Part shown: one piece after another, positions 47,146-56,380 of the stretch
Layout: every line of letters starts with the position of its first letter
Position numbering within the stretch: the first letter of the stretch is position 1
Origin: JBCDAP01 sp038747915
Lineage (GTDB): Bacteria; Planctomycetota; Phycisphaerae; Phycisphaerales; UBA1924
Assembly: GCA_038747915.1 (NCBI GenBank)
Contig: JBCDJJ010000009.1
Span: 3,388-67,387, forward strand
Direction of reading: 5' to 3'
Length of the DNA stretch: 64,000 nt
Position numbers and translations under genes: made by a program
The notes under the pieces: model-generated
Seen by the model: only the letters and a program-made list of their open reading frames with translations
Told to the model about the DNA's origin: nothing
The model's database searches: none

Positions 47146-48848
47146 TGAGCGCGGACCGCAACCAACCCGCTGCCTCGCGTGAGGCTCCGGTGTCCGTCTC
47201 CGGTGTGATGGCGATGACGGGGCTCCACGCGCGTGCCTCCAAGCCGTTCTGGGCCGATGCGTGGGATCACGTCACGAGCAAGCTCGCCGCCCGGCTCGCG
47301 CTCGTCTGGATCTCGATCGTGGTGGCGCTGGCGATCCTCGCGCCGGTGATTGCCTCTGGGCACCCGCTGGTACTCCGCGAGTTTGGTCCGAGTGGCGAGC
47401 TGCTTGGTGTCTCGAGCCCGCTGTTCGACAACCTGAGGCCGGGCGAACTCTTCGGGCTCGTGCTCGGGCTTCTCGGGCTCGTGTTCTTCGTGCTGCCCTT
47501 GCCGCTCTCTCGGCAGAGCCGGCTCGCGATGATCTTCGCAGCAACCCTGCAGGGTGGGCTGACGATCTTGATTGCGTCGATTCTGGAGCTCAACGCACTC
47601 TCACGCGACCCGTGGGGCTGGCTCGAGGCGATGCGCGACCCGGATGCGCTGGGACTCAAGCTCACAGCGGGTTTCGTCTTCGCGGGGCCGTTCGCACTGC
47701 TCGCGATTGTGGTGCCCATCGTGAACCCCCTGCCCAGGCGCATTGTCGTGATCACGCTCACGGCGTTGCTCGCGGTGGTGTCGATCGGCCACACGTGGGG
47801 TGAGCCCGATCCGGTGTTCGATTACCGCGAGCGCGAGCGGACCGGCGAGATTCAGGCGGTGTACACGCTCGTGCCGTTCTCGCCGTTCGAGCGGCAGCTC
47901 GATCGCGACGCACGAAACCGCTCGGAGGGCACGAGCCTCGACGAGACACTGGCCAAGCGGGTGGTCACGCCGCTCCGCCCGCTGGTTGGTCCGCTGCCGC
48001 CGGATCAGCTCGACCGTGTGCCACCGGAGCTGGATCGACTGCCGCTCGACGCCGACCAGATCGACGAGTTCGAGGCCGCGTACGCCGAGTGGCGGGCACA
48101 GGCCGAGAGCCCGACCCGTGCCGATGTGCAGCGGGCGCTCGAGCGCATCATGGGTGGCAGCGGCGCGCGGTACTGGCTCGGCACCGACGGTCAGGGTCAG
48201 GACGTGCTGGCCCACCTGATCCACGCGTGTCGGCTGTCGATCTCGATCGGGCTGATTTCCACCGGTATCGCGGTCACGATCGGGATCATCATCGGCTCGC
48301 TCATGGGCTACTTCGGTGGTCTCGTAGATCTGCTGCTGTACCGGCTGGTCGAGATTGTGCAGGGCGTTCCGGTGCTGTTCCTGCTCATCATCGCGGCGGG
48401 TGTGTTGCCGAAGAATGTGTACGTGATGATGGCGATCATCGGGTGCTTCGGGTGGACGGGGGATGCGCGGTTCATACGGGCGGAGTTCCTCAAGCTCCGC
48501 AAGATGGACTTCGTCCAGTCGGCGCAGGCGGTCGGGCTGCCGCTGCGGTCGATCCTCTTCAAGCACATGCTGCCGAACGGCATCACACCGGTGCTCGTCA
48601 ATGCTTCGTTCGCGATCGCGGCCGCGATCTTGTTCGAGTCGGCGCTCTCGTTCCTCGGGCTCGGACCGCCCGATCAGGCGTCGTGGGGCAAGCTCATCGC
48701 ATCGGCGATCGGCGAGGCCGGCGTGTTCTACCACTGGCTCGCGGTGTATCCGACGCTGGCGATCTTCCTGACCGTGCTCTCGTTCGTGCTGCTCGGCGAG
48801 GCGTTCCGCGACGCGATCGACCCGAAGCGCAAGAAGGCGAGGGTGTGA
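47145..48848 (+). CDS. ABC transporter permease (DppC/OppC-like) with extra N-terminal helices
   Basis: 567 residues, nearly twice the family length. After the first helix (ARLALVWISIVVALAILAPVIA) come about three extra helices (residues about 100-215) and a hydrophilic segment. The standard core begins near residue 345 (YWLGTDGQGQDVLAHLIHACR) with the EAA motif DFVQSAQAVGLPLRSILFKHM. It pairs with the DppB-like subunit. The matching length increase in both permeases points to a co-evolved extracytoplasmic module. Confidence 0.9.
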   Translation: MSADRNQPAASREAPVSVSGVMAMTGLHARASKPFWADAWDHVTSKLAARLALVWISIVVALAILAPVIASGHPLVLREFGPSGELLGVSSPLFDNLRPGELFGLVLGLLGLVFFVLPLPLSRQSRLAMIFAATLQGGLTILIASILELNALSRDPWGWLEAMRDPDALGLKLTAGFVFAGPFALLAIVVPIVNPLPRRIVVITLTALLAVVSIGHTWGEPDPVFDYRERERTGEIQAVYTLVPFSPFERQLDRDARNRSEGTSLDETLAKRVVTPLRPLVGPLPPDQLDRVPPELDRLPLDADQIDEFEAAYAEWRAQAESPTRADVQRALERIMGGSGARYWLGTDGQGQDVLAHLIHACRLSISIGLISTGIAVTIGIIIGSLMGYFGGLVDLLLYRLVEIVQGVPVLFLLIIAAGVLPKNVYVMMAIIGCFGWTGDARFIRAEFLKLRKMDFVQSAQAVGLPLRSILFKHMLPNGITPVLVNASFAIAAAILFESALSFLGLGPPDQASWGKLIASAIGEAGVFYHWLAVYPTLAIFLTVLSFVLLGEAFRDAIDPKRKKARV

Positions 48849-48954
48849 TGGCGGCGGAGGCACGGGGCATCGGGCACCAGGCACCGGGGAGAGTGCGCGG
48901 CGTGTGCCGCGGGCTCGATGGCCGCTTTCGCACCTTGGATCTCACCCGCTCCAC

Positions 48955-50073
48955 ATGACGACACTCGATCCTGCGCCATCTCAGACCACGACGAAGCGAG
49001 CCGCCGAGCAGCCGGTGCTCGAGGTGCGCGACCTCGCGGTGTCATTCGACAACCCGAGCGGGCCGCGCGTGCAGGCGGTGGATGGGGTGCGGATGTCGAT
49101 CCACCCCAGGCAGACGCTCGCGGTGGTGGGCGAGTCGGGGTGCGGCAAGTCGGTGACGGCGATGAGTTCGCTGCAGCTCATCCCCCGTCCGCCGGGGCGA
49201 TTCGACCGCGGCGAGGTGCGGTACAACTGGGGCGGCACGCCCACCAACCTGCTCGAGTTGCCGGAGAAGAAAATCCGCGAAGTCCGCGGCGCGGAGATCG
49301 CCATGATCTTCCAGGAGCCGATGACGAGCCTGAACCCGGTGTACACGATCGGCGACCAGATTCTGGAGGCGATCCTGCTGCACCAGGATGTCAGCGCCGG
49401 CGGTGCGGTCGACATCGCGGTGCAGGCGATGGACGATGTCGGCATTCCGGAGCCGGCGTCGCGGCTTCGTGACTACCCGCACCAGTTCTCGGGTGGGATG
49501 CGGCAGCGTGTGATGATCGCGATGGCGCTGGCCTGCCAGCCGAACCTGCTGCTGGCGGATGAGCCGACGACCGCACTCGACGTGACGATCCAGGCACAGA
49601 TCCTGGAACTGCTCGCCGAGCTTCAGCGGACCAAGGACATGTCGATCATGCTCATCACGCACGATCTGGGCGTGGTGGCGGAGAACGCGGATGTGGTGTG
49701 CGTGATGTACGCCGGCCGCGTGGTCGAGTACGCGCCGGTGTTCGACCTGTTCGATCACCCTCTTCACCCTTACACCCGCGGGCTGTTCGCCTCGATCCCG
49801 AAGATGAGTGAGCGTCGGGATCGGCTGGTGACCATCGACGAGGTGGTGAAGAACCAGGCCGAGTTCGAGTCACTGCCCGGTGAACACCGCGAGCTGCGTC
49901 CGTGGTGGCCGTGGCACGACCCGCCGAAGGATCTCGCGCCGCACGATGGCCCAGCGGGCGACTACGAGTTGGTACAGGTCGAGCCGCACCGATGGATCGG
50001 GGTGTGGCGAACCGAGGCCGCGGCGTCGCGTCCCACGCCGGCTCCGAACCTGACGTTCCGTCGCGGGGATTGA
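48955..50073 (+). CDS. Oligopeptide/dipeptide ABC transporter ATP-binding protein (OppD/DppD-like)
   Basis: 372 residues. Walker A VVGESGCGKSV, Q-loop IFQEPMTSLNPV, signature FSGGMRQRVMIAMA, Walker B LLLADEPTTALD and the H-loop LITHDLG. The C-terminal part (DHPLHPYTRGLFASIPKM) is the OppD/F-specific tail. It powers the upstream permeases. No second ATPase (OppF/DppF) follows. An in-frame start at 48904 is less likely. The gap from 48849 to 48954 shows no feature. Confidence 0.93.
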   Translation: MTTLDPAPSQTTTKRAAEQPVLEVRDLAVSFDNPSGPRVQAVDGVRMSIHPRQTLAVVGESGCGKSVTAMSSLQLIPRPPGRFDRGEVRYNWGGTPTNLLELPEKKIREVRGAEIAMIFQEPMTSLNPVYTIGDQILEAILLHQDVSAGGAVDIAVQAMDDVGIPEPASRLRDYPHQFSGGMRQRVMIAMALACQPNLLLADEPTTALDVTIQAQILELLAELQRTKDMSIMLITHDLGVVAENADVVCVMYAGRVVEYAPVFDLFDHPLHPYTRGLFASIPKMSERRDRLVTIDEVVKNQAEFESLPGEHRELRPWWPWHDPPKDLAPHDGPAGDYELVQVEPHRWIGVWRTEAAASRPTPAPNLTFRRGD

Positions 50074-50078
50074 ACCGC

Positions 50079-50093
50079 GTGCTCGGCGAGCAC
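50079..50093 (+). terminator. Short stem-loop at the end of the peptide-transport operon
   Basis: GTGCTC (50079-50084) and GAGCAC (50088-50093) form a 6-bp stem with a 3-nt loop, 5 nt after the ATPase stop. No T-tract follows, so termination is only suggested by position. Confidence 0.35.
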
Positions 50094-50169
50094 ACCCGAG
50101 CCTCAGTGCCGGCAACGTGCCCGACGCGCTCGCCTTGACCCTTGGCGCCGGAACCCCCACTCTTCCACC

Positions 50170-51315
50170 GTGCGGATCCTGCTGATCGCCGACAACGACA
50201 TGGCTCGCCGCGAGTTCGCGATGCTCCGCCGGCTCGAGCTCGACCTGCTCGGACAGGGCGTGTCCGTTGCGCTGGCCATCCCCGAGCGATCCTGGCACGT
50301 GGCCGAGCAGGAGCCGGATACGACGCTCGCGCCGCCGGTGCGGTACCGCCTGCGGGGCGGCCCGATCACGCGACCGCTGCGGTGCGCGGCGCTCAACGAC
50401 CGCGTGCTTGCCGCGGAGAGCATCGGCAGCTCGCCGAGCGCCGACGGCCGTGAGCTCGACGTGGTGCATGTGTTCGGCTCGGGGTGCTGGGCGATCGCGA
50501 GCGATCTGAGCGTGCGGACAGGCGCGGTGCTGTTCGCGGAGGTGTTCTCGCCGGAGCTCGCGATGCGCGCGGTGAGAGTCGAGCGTCGCCGCTCGGTGCT
50601 GCGTGGCCGATGGCTCGCGCCGAGCACCGCGATGCTTGATCGGTTGCACACGCTCCCGGTGCGCTGGCCGTGCCACGCGTGCCCATGGGGGGTCCACCCC
50701 GTCGACGCCCAGCGGTCAACCGACGAGGCGACGGCCCATGACACGGGCCCGACCTCGATCGCGGTGCTTACCGCTGCAGAGTCCACGGGCGAGCTCGACG
50801 CGTTGCTCGCGGGCCTCGCCGACCTCTCCCGGGCGCACGAGGTCATGCTCTTCGTGAGCGAATCGGTGTTCTCGAATGATCGCCGCCCGTGGCGTCGCGC
50901 GAGAGAGCTCGGGCTCATCTCCGTGCTGTCGTTGATCCCCGACATCGAGCAGCGGCGGGATGTCATCCTCGCGTGTGATCTTGCAATTATCTGCGAGCAC
51001 CACGGCGTGCATCGGACGATCGCGCTGGATGCCATGGCCGCGGGCACGCCGCTCCTCGCCCAGCGGGACCCCGCGGTCGGGTGGTTCGTCGACCACGAGT
51101 CGTGCCTGGTGCTGGAGTCACCGCGGGCGGGCGACTGGACCCGGACCATCGCGCAGCTCATCGATCAGCCGAGCGACGCCAGGGCGCTTGGCCAACGCGC
51201 TCGAGAGTACGCCCGCCGACATCACCTGCGCTCCGCGCATGTGGAACGACTCATGAGCCTGTACACCGCGGCGCTCGAATCGACCCGCACGATCCCGTTC
51301 CGGGCCGGGGCGTGA
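50170..51315 (+). CDS. GT4-like (group 1) glycosyltransferase
   Basis: 381 residues from GTG 50170. It has the GT-B look: RILLIADNDMARREF at the start, VVHVFGSGCWAIA, then a C-terminal half with CDLAIICEHHGVHRTIALDAMAAGTPLLAQ, the donor-binding region of GT4 enzymes (normally E-G-x-x-x-x-x-E-A-A-G). The donor-site Glu pattern is atypical here (EHHGVHRTIALDAM), so specificity is uncertain. It converges on the 51319 gene with a 3-nt gap. Confidence 0.75.
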   Translation: MRILLIADNDMARREFAMLRRLELDLLGQGVSVALAIPERSWHVAEQEPDTTLAPPVRYRLRGGPITRPLRCAALNDRVLAAESIGSSPSADGRELDVVHVFGSGCWAIASDLSVRTGAVLFAEVFSPELAMRAVRVERRRSVLRGRWLAPSTAMLDRLHTLPVRWPCHACPWGVHPVDAQRSTDEATAHDTGPTSIAVLTAAESTGELDALLAGLADLSRAHEVMLFVSESVFSNDRRPWRRARELGLISVLSLIPDIEQRRDVILACDLAIICEHHGVHRTIALDAMAAGTPLLAQRDPAVGWFVDHESCLVLESPRAGDWTRTIAQLIDQPSDARALGQRAREYARRHHLRSAHVERLMSLYTAALESTRTIPFRAGA

Positions 51316-51318
51316 CCG

Positions 51319-52665
51319 TCAACTCGCCTGGTGCGAGCAATGCCCTGGGACGTGCCTGACGACGAGCAGCGTCTGATCGTCGTCGCGGGATCGCTTGCCG
51401 GTGTGCTCGAACAGCCTGGCGTGGATGTGCTCGACCACATCGGAGGGCGCGCCGCTCGTCTCCTTGGCGGCGTCGATGAGCCGCTGCTCACCGAACATGT
51501 CGAGCTTGCCCACAGCGTCGGGGGCGGCCTCGGTGATGCCGTCGGTGTAGAGCACGAGCGTGGCGCCGGCGCGGGTCTGCTTGCCCTCGTCGGTGTACTC
51601 GGCCTCCTCGATGATGCCGAGCGGGAGCGACGATGCCCCGGTCACCCGGATGACCTCGCCGCCGGGCACGAGCACGATGGGTGGGTTGTGGCCCGCGTTG
51701 GAGTAGACCACCTCGGAGCGGTCCGCCGAGAACACCGCGAGGAAGGCGGTCACGAAGTTGGAATTGAGCTCGTTGGCGAGCAGTTCGCGGTTGGCGTGCG
51801 CGAGCATCGCTGCGGGGCCGAGGTGCCGATCTTTGAATCCGTGCAGGATGGTCCGGAGCATCGCCATCACCGTGGCGGCACCGGCGCCGTGGCCGGAGAC
51901 ATCGGCGATGAACACGCCGAAGCGTCCGCCGCCCATGTCAAAGAAGTCGAAGTAGTCGCCCCCCGCCTCGTTCGACGTGAGATAGCTGCTCGCGATCTCA
52001 AGCCCGGGAGCCTTGGGCGTCTTTGCGGGGAGCAGCGACTGCTGGATCTGGGCCACCTGCTGAAGCTGATCGCTCAGTCGGCGGTTGAGTTCCTCGACGC
52101 GGCTGTTGGTGACGAGGAGTTTGACGGTGTTGCCGAGCATCTGGCCACGGCTGATGAAGTCGCGCAGCCGTCGGAAGTCGATCTCCCACCTGGGCTGGGT
52201 GCGGAGCAGGATGCCCCAGTTGAGCGCCTCGCCGCCGTCAAAGAGCGGAACCGCGAGCGCCGACCGCATGGAGCAGAACTGGCTCGGCATGGCGGGGTCG
52301 TCGCTCAGGTCGATGTCATGCACCACCTTGGGCGTTGGTGTGGTGATGAGCCGTCCTACGAGTCCGCCCGTGTGCGTGGGCAGGCTGTCCCACTGCTGCC
52401 AGGGGTTGATATCGCGGCCGAGCGGCTCGCCCTCGAGGGTGAGCTTAGTGACCTTGTACTGCCCCGGGGCGAGTCCCCGAATCGAGATGCCCGCGTAGGC
52501 CGCGGCACCGGACAACCGGCGCATCGAGTCGCCGAAGATCTCCTGGATCTTCTTCGGCTCGCTCTCGCGCGTCGCGCGGGTGAAGAGATCGATCCACTCG
52601 GCAAGTTCGGGGTCCTGCGGCGCCAGTTCTTCAATCTCGAACGCCGTGGTGTCGGTGACGGGCAT
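51319..52665 (-). CDS. GAF-SpoIIE/RsbU-type serine phosphatase
   Basis: 448 residues. An N-terminal GAF-like sensor (about 25-190) and a linker coiled coil (RVEELNRRLSDQLQQVAQIQQSLLP, split) precede a PP2C-like SpoIIE domain. Metal-site acidic residues are in GGDYFDFF, FIADVSGHGAGAA and the terminal RDDDQTLLVV. It probably dephosphorylates an anti-sigma-factor antagonist. TAGACT lies 6 nt before the ATG (leaderless layout). Confidence 0.9.
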   Translation of the reverse strand: MPVTDTTAFEIEELAPQDPELAEWIDLFTRATRESEPKKIQEIFGDSMRRLSGAAAYAGISIRGLAPGQYKVTKLTLEGEPLGRDINPWQQWDSLPTHTGGLVGRLITTPTPKVVHDIDLSDDPAMPSQFCSMRSALAVPLFDGGEALNWGILLRTQPRWEIDFRRLRDFISRGQMLGNTVKLLVTNSRVEELNRRLSDQLQQVAQIQQSLLPAKTPKAPGLEIASSYLTSNEAGGDYFDFFDMGGGRFGVFIADVSGHGAGAATVMAMLRTILHGFKDRHLGPAAMLAHANRELLANELNSNFVTAFLAVFSADRSEVVYSNAGHNPPIVLVPGGEVIRVTGASSLPLGIIEEAEYTDEGKQTRAGATLVLYTDGITEAAPDAVGKLDMFGEQRLIDAAKETSGAPSDVVEHIHARLFEHTGKRSRDDDQTLLVVRHVPGHCSHQAS

Positions 52666-52688
52666 GGGTCAAGTCTATGCTGTCCGGG
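52666..52688. promoter_or_regulatory. Overlapping divergent -10 boxes
   Basis: Within 23 nt, minus-strand TAGACT (6 nt before ATG 52665) and plus-strand TATGCT (52676-52681, 7 nt before ATG 52689) share bases. Both would give leaderless transcripts, and polymerase binding for the two genes would be mutually exclusive at this site. Confidence 0.5.
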
Positions 52689-53198
52689 ATGGCCGATGCG
52701 GGAACGACGAGGTTGAGTTCATTCGATCGAATGCTGCTCGACGAGGCGGTCGCGCAGGCGGAAAAGAGTTTTGCGGAGGGGGGAATACCGATCGGGGCCG
52801 CGATCGGGGCGCCGGCGCTCGGGGTTGTCGCGTCGGGACACAACCTCCGCGTGCAGCAGGGCGATGCGACCGCGCACGGCGAGACGGCCTGTCTTCGCGC
52901 CGCCGGCCGGCGGCGCGACTGGCACACGCTGACCATGGCGACCACGCTGAGCCCGTGCGTCATGTGCGCCGGGGCGCTGCTGCTGCACCGCGTGCCGCGG
53001 GTGATTATCGGCGAGCACGAGAACTTCATGGGTGAGGAGGCGCTGCTTCGGGAACGCGGCGTGGAGCTCATCGTGGCGCACGATGCGACGTGCCTCGCCT
53101 TGATGCGGCGGTTCATCGCGGAGCAGCCCGAGCTTTGGAACGAGGACATCGGCGTGCCGGGCGACGACTCCGGTGGAGACGGCGAGGTGGTCGCGTGA
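52689..53198 (+). CDS. Cytosine deaminase-like (yeast Fcy1-type) nucleoside/base deaminase
   Basis: 169 residues from ATG 52689 (chosen by the TATGCT-N7 layout; 52677 is the alternative). CDA-fold zinc site: AHGETACL and LSPCVMCAGALL. The C-terminal half (VPRVIIGEHENFMGEEALL, then LMRRFIAEQPELWNEDIG) follows yeast cytosine deaminase, including the W-E-D-I-G end, rather than TadA. It likely converts cytosine to uracil for salvage. It is coupled (GTGA) to lpxI. Confidence 0.82.
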   Translation: MADAGTTRLSSFDRMLLDEAVAQAEKSFAEGGIPIGAAIGAPALGVVASGHNLRVQQGDATAHGETACLRAAGRRRDWHTLTMATTLSPCVMCAGALLLHRVPRVIIGEHENFMGEEALLRERGVELIVAHDATCLALMRRFIAEQPELWNEDIGVPGDDSGGDGEVVA

Positions 53199-54082
53199 AG
53201 CTCTCCCGGACGATGGCGCCGGTGATCTTGCCCGATCCGCCGGACCCGCCGGAGCCGATGGGGCTGATCGCTGCCGGTGGCCGCCTGCCGATGCTCGTCG
53301 CGGAGGGCATGCGCCGACGGGGGCACAGCGTGCACTGCGCCGGCCTCGCGGGGCAATACCCGCCGGAGCTGCCGTCGCTGTGCGCCAAGTTCCGCGAGGT
53401 GGGCGTGCTTAAGGTTACCCGGTGGGCGAAGATCCTCCGGGGCTTCGGCGTGCGGTACGCGGTCATGGTGGGCCGCGTCGACAAGGCGGCGCTCATGGCG
53501 AGCTGGCGGGCCGTGATCCGCAACGCGCCCGACTTGCCGACGGCCCGCATGTGGTTCAAGCTGCGTAACGACCGGCGGAGCCATCTGTTGCTCGCGCGGA
53601 TCGCCGACTACCTCGCCGACGAGGGGATCCTGCTCATCGACTCGACCACGCACATCCCGGACCACCTCGCCACGCCCGGCGCGATGACCGAGCGGCACCC
53701 CACACCGGGGCAGAAGGCCGACATCGAGCTCGGATGGCCGCTGCTGCAGGAGATCGTGAAGCTCGACATCGGGCAGGCGATCGCGGTGCGCGAGGGCGAT
53801 GTCGTCGCGGTCGAGGCCATCGAGGGGACCGATCGCATGATCGAGCGTGCCGGCGAGCTGTGCCGCAGCAAGCCGTGGACGCTCATGAAGACCGCTCGCG
53901 CCGGGCACGATCGCCGCAGTGATGTGCCGACCATCGGTCCGGTGACGATCGAGCGGCTCGCTGCCGGCGGCGGGCGGTGCCTCGCGGTCGCTGCGGGTGA
54001 GGTGATCGTGATCGACCGTGCGGAGACAATCGCGTTGGCGGACAAGCTCGGCGTCTGCCTGGTTGGCGTCGCGGCGGTGTGA
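53195..54082 (+). CDS. lpxI: UDP-2,3-diacylglucosamine pyrophosphatase LpxI
   Basis: 295 residues from GTG 53195. LpxI (DUF1009) hydrolyses UDP-diacylglucosamine to lipid X in lipid A synthesis, in place of LpxH. Evident are MGLIAAGGRLPMLVAEGMRR, the central HIPDHLATPGAMT, VVAVEAIEGTDRMI and TLMKTARAGHDRRSDVPTIG, all family signatures. The first 15 residues are a non-conserved Pro-rich leader. It shows that this organism makes lipid A. Confidence 0.93.
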   Translation: MKLSRTMAPVILPDPPDPPEPMGLIAAGGRLPMLVAEGMRRRGHSVHCAGLAGQYPPELPSLCAKFREVGVLKVTRWAKILRGFGVRYAVMVGRVDKAALMASWRAVIRNAPDLPTARMWFKLRNDRRSHLLLARIADYLADEGILLIDSTTHIPDHLATPGAMTERHPTPGQKADIELGWPLLQEIVKLDIGQAIAVREGDVVAVEAIEGTDRMIERAGELCRSKPWTLMKTARAGHDRRSDVPTIGPVTIERLAAGGGRCLAVAAGEVIVIDRAETIALADKLGVCLVGVAAV

Positions 54083-54124
54083 TGTGGGAGGCTCGGGTGC
54101 GGATCAGCCGACTGCGGCTGCGCT

Positions 54125-55513
54125 TCAATCTGCCTGGACAATCATTGCTCGCACTCGATCCACGAGGCGTTCGATCGTTTCGGTGTCGAGCAGCGCGACT
54201 GACCACGTCCGATCTTCCGCGATGTCGCGTTCGGCGTATTGCTGGTGCAGCTCCTGACTGCGGTGCTGATGCGCCCGCAGGTGTTCGGCCCGCTCGATCC
54301 GGACGCGCTGCAGCAGCTCGTGCAGCTCGGCGTAGAGCGCCGCTCGGTGCGCCGAGCCGCGCTCGGCCTCGGCGATCCGCTCGACCAACTCGTCGCGCAG
54401 GTGCTGGTTCGTGTCGTCTCCGAGATCCCCAGGGTGGTGCGCCGCGTGAGGCGCGCGCCACGCGGCGTGGGCGACATCGCGCTCCGTGACCGGCTGATCG
54501 TGCACCGGGAGGCGCACATCGGCTGTGGCCACGGTCATCGGGGCGAGCGCCGCGTCGAGCCAGTCCTGCGCCCAGGCCTCGGTCACTCGGTCGTACGTCT
54601 CGCCGCCCGTGCCGTGGATGAACAGATCGCACAGCCGCATCCGCACCATGAGCGTCATCAGCAGTGCGCGCGGGGCGAGCTCGGTCACCGGAATCGTGTC
54701 GAGGTCACGCTCGAACACCCGTCGTCGCACTGACGGGCTCTGGAGCCGCCAGAGCGCCAGCTCGACACCGCGGTCGGGCCGCGAGCCGAGTGGCAGCACA
54801 CCCGCGTCGGTGTGCGCACGGACCGCGGTGTTGTAGGTGTCGTGAGCTAGTGCCGGGTGCGCGCGAAGTCGGTACAGCAGATCATCCCACGCACCGGACG
54901 CGAGCATCGCGCCGACGGGGACGAACACCGGGTGCCCGCCCGCACCGCCCAACAGGTCGAAGGCAGCCAGACTCACTTGGTGAGCGATTGACGGTGCATC
55001 AACATGCGCGCCGATCGCCTGACATCCCCTTCGAACCGCCCCGCTCAGGTTGTTGAGCACAGCATCGTTCATCTCGATGTGGGCAGGGGGTCGCGCACTC
55101 GCACGCGGATGCACGTGCTGATCCGGTGTTGCGCCGAAGACGTCGGCCTCCGCTCGTGTGAGCGCCTCGTCACGCCGCGCCGGCCACGCCAGCCTGCCGG
55201 GCGCGTACTCGTCGGTATCGACGATGATCCAGCACGATGCCCCCCCCACAGCTTCGGACACCGCGTGCATCGCGAGCGCCTTCGTGGCGATCCCGGCGTG
55301 CCAGAGCTGCGCCTGATGACCCGACGCGATGACCGGGCGGTCGATCGGCAGACCCAGGGCGAGCCGTGCATTGCGGGACGGCTCATCAAGCTCGGCGAAT
55401 CTCGCGCGAGCCAGATCCGCCCAGGCCGAGGGCTCGGGCTCGAGCGTGACCGCATCGATCCGCGACCCGGCGGCGGACAAGGCCCGATCCGTAGCCGGTG
55501 CGGCACCGCTCAC
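54125..55513 (-). CDS. Conserved protein, remotely BshC-like
   Basis: 462 residues from GTG 55513, coupled (GTGA) to the glycosyltransferase upstream. Features include VIASGHQAQLWHAGIATKALA, CWIIVDTDEYAPG and DLFIHGTGGETYDRVTEAW, plus a helical, Glu/Arg-rich C-terminus. The HQ-x-x-L-x-x-G and D-T-D-E spacing recall bacillithiol synthase BshC (GQQ...L..GP, EDHD), but identity is not certain and no bshA/bshB is nearby. Function open. Confidence 0.5.
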   Translation of the reverse strand: MSGAAPATDRALSAAGSRIDAVTLEPEPSAWADLARARFAELDEPSRNARLALGLPIDRPVIASGHQAQLWHAGIATKALAMHAVSEAVGGASCWIIVDTDEYAPGRLAWPARRDEALTRAEADVFGATPDQHVHPRASARPPAHIEMNDAVLNNLSGAVRRGCQAIGAHVDAPSIAHQVSLAAFDLLGGAGGHPVFVPVGAMLASGAWDDLLYRLRAHPALAHDTYNTAVRAHTDAGVLPLGSRPDRGVELALWRLQSPSVRRRVFERDLDTIPVTELAPRALLMTLMVRMRLCDLFIHGTGGETYDRVTEAWAQDWLDAALAPMTVATADVRLPVHDQPVTERDVAHAAWRAPHAAHHPGDLGDDTNQHLRDELVERIAEAERGSAHRAALYAELHELLQRVRIERAEHLRAHQHRSQELHQQYAERDIAEDRTWSVALLDTETIERLVDRVRAMIVQAD

Positions 55514-56262
55514 GGGCAGCCGGCCACGCCTTCGAGCGCGATGCTCGGCAGCCGGTCGGCACACCGGTCGAGCTCGCAGTGCAACACGCGTGTGTAGTGC
55601 GCGAGGCGCACCGCATCGTCGTTCAAGGGGCCGCCGAAGGTGCGCTTCGGGTCATTGTAGATCAGCTTGACGGGGATCTCGGTGACACGGAGCCGGTTGG
55701 CGGCCGACTGCACCCAGAACTGCATGGGGAACGCGTAGCCATCCTCGGACAGCACGAGCTCGGAGACGGCGCTCACGCGATACGCCTTGAACCCGCAGAA
55801 CGCATCGGTCAGCGTGCACCCGATGGTGTCGCCGATGCGGTCGTTCAGCTCGGCGGTGAGCTGCACGTTGATCTTCCGGCGGTTCTCGGGCGGTGCATCG
55901 ACCGTGTCGGACGACGGCATGTACCTCGACCCCGAGATGACATCCCACTCATCGCGTTCGATCGCTGCCATGAAGTCCGGGATCTGCTCCGGCTCGTGCT
56001 GCTCGTCGCAGTCCATCGTGATGACCCAGTCGAAGTTGTCGACAAGGGCCCACCGGAAGGCATCCTGCATGGATCGTCCGTACCCGCGGTTGACCGCGTG
56101 GCGGATCACCTCGACAGGGTGCCGCGGGAGCAGGCACGGCGTGGCGTCGGTCGAGCCGTCGTCGATCACGAGCACATCGCTCGCCCGCTCGGTAATCCGG
56201 CCGAGCACACGGTCGACGTACTGCTCTTCGTTGTACGTGGGGACAGCAACGAGCACACGCAT
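55510..56262 (-). CDS. Family 2 glycosyltransferase (dolichol/polyprenyl-phosphate sugar transferase-like)
   Basis: 250 residues, soluble GT-A fold. RVLVAVPTYNEEQYVDRVL, then VLVIDDGSTDATP, NRGYGRSMQDAFRWAL and ITMDCDEQHEP form the DPM1-type core. ISGSRYMP is also typical. It probably transfers a sugar from a nucleotide donor to a polyprenyl phosphate or glycan. A GGAG RBS lies upstream. Confidence 0.87.
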   Translation of the reverse strand: MRVLVAVPTYNEEQYVDRVLGRITERASDVLVIDDGSTDATPCLLPRHPVEVIRHAVNRGYGRSMQDAFRWALVDNFDWVITMDCDEQHEPEQIPDFMAAIERDEWDVISGSRYMPSSDTVDAPPENRRKINVQLTAELNDRIGDTIGCTLTDAFCGFKAYRVSAVSELVLSEDGYAFPMQFWVQSAANRLRVTEIPVKLIYNDPKRTFGGPLNDDAVRLAHYTRVLHCELDRCADRLPSIALEGVAGCP

Positions 56263-56380
56263 GGCGGGAGGTCTCCGGGGAATCGTCGATGGTAGGAGGG
56301 TCGCGCCAACCGGGAGTCGGCACGAGGCCGCGGGGAGCAACGACGGTGAGAGCGCATTCTCTGTTGCCGGTGGCCGCGTC

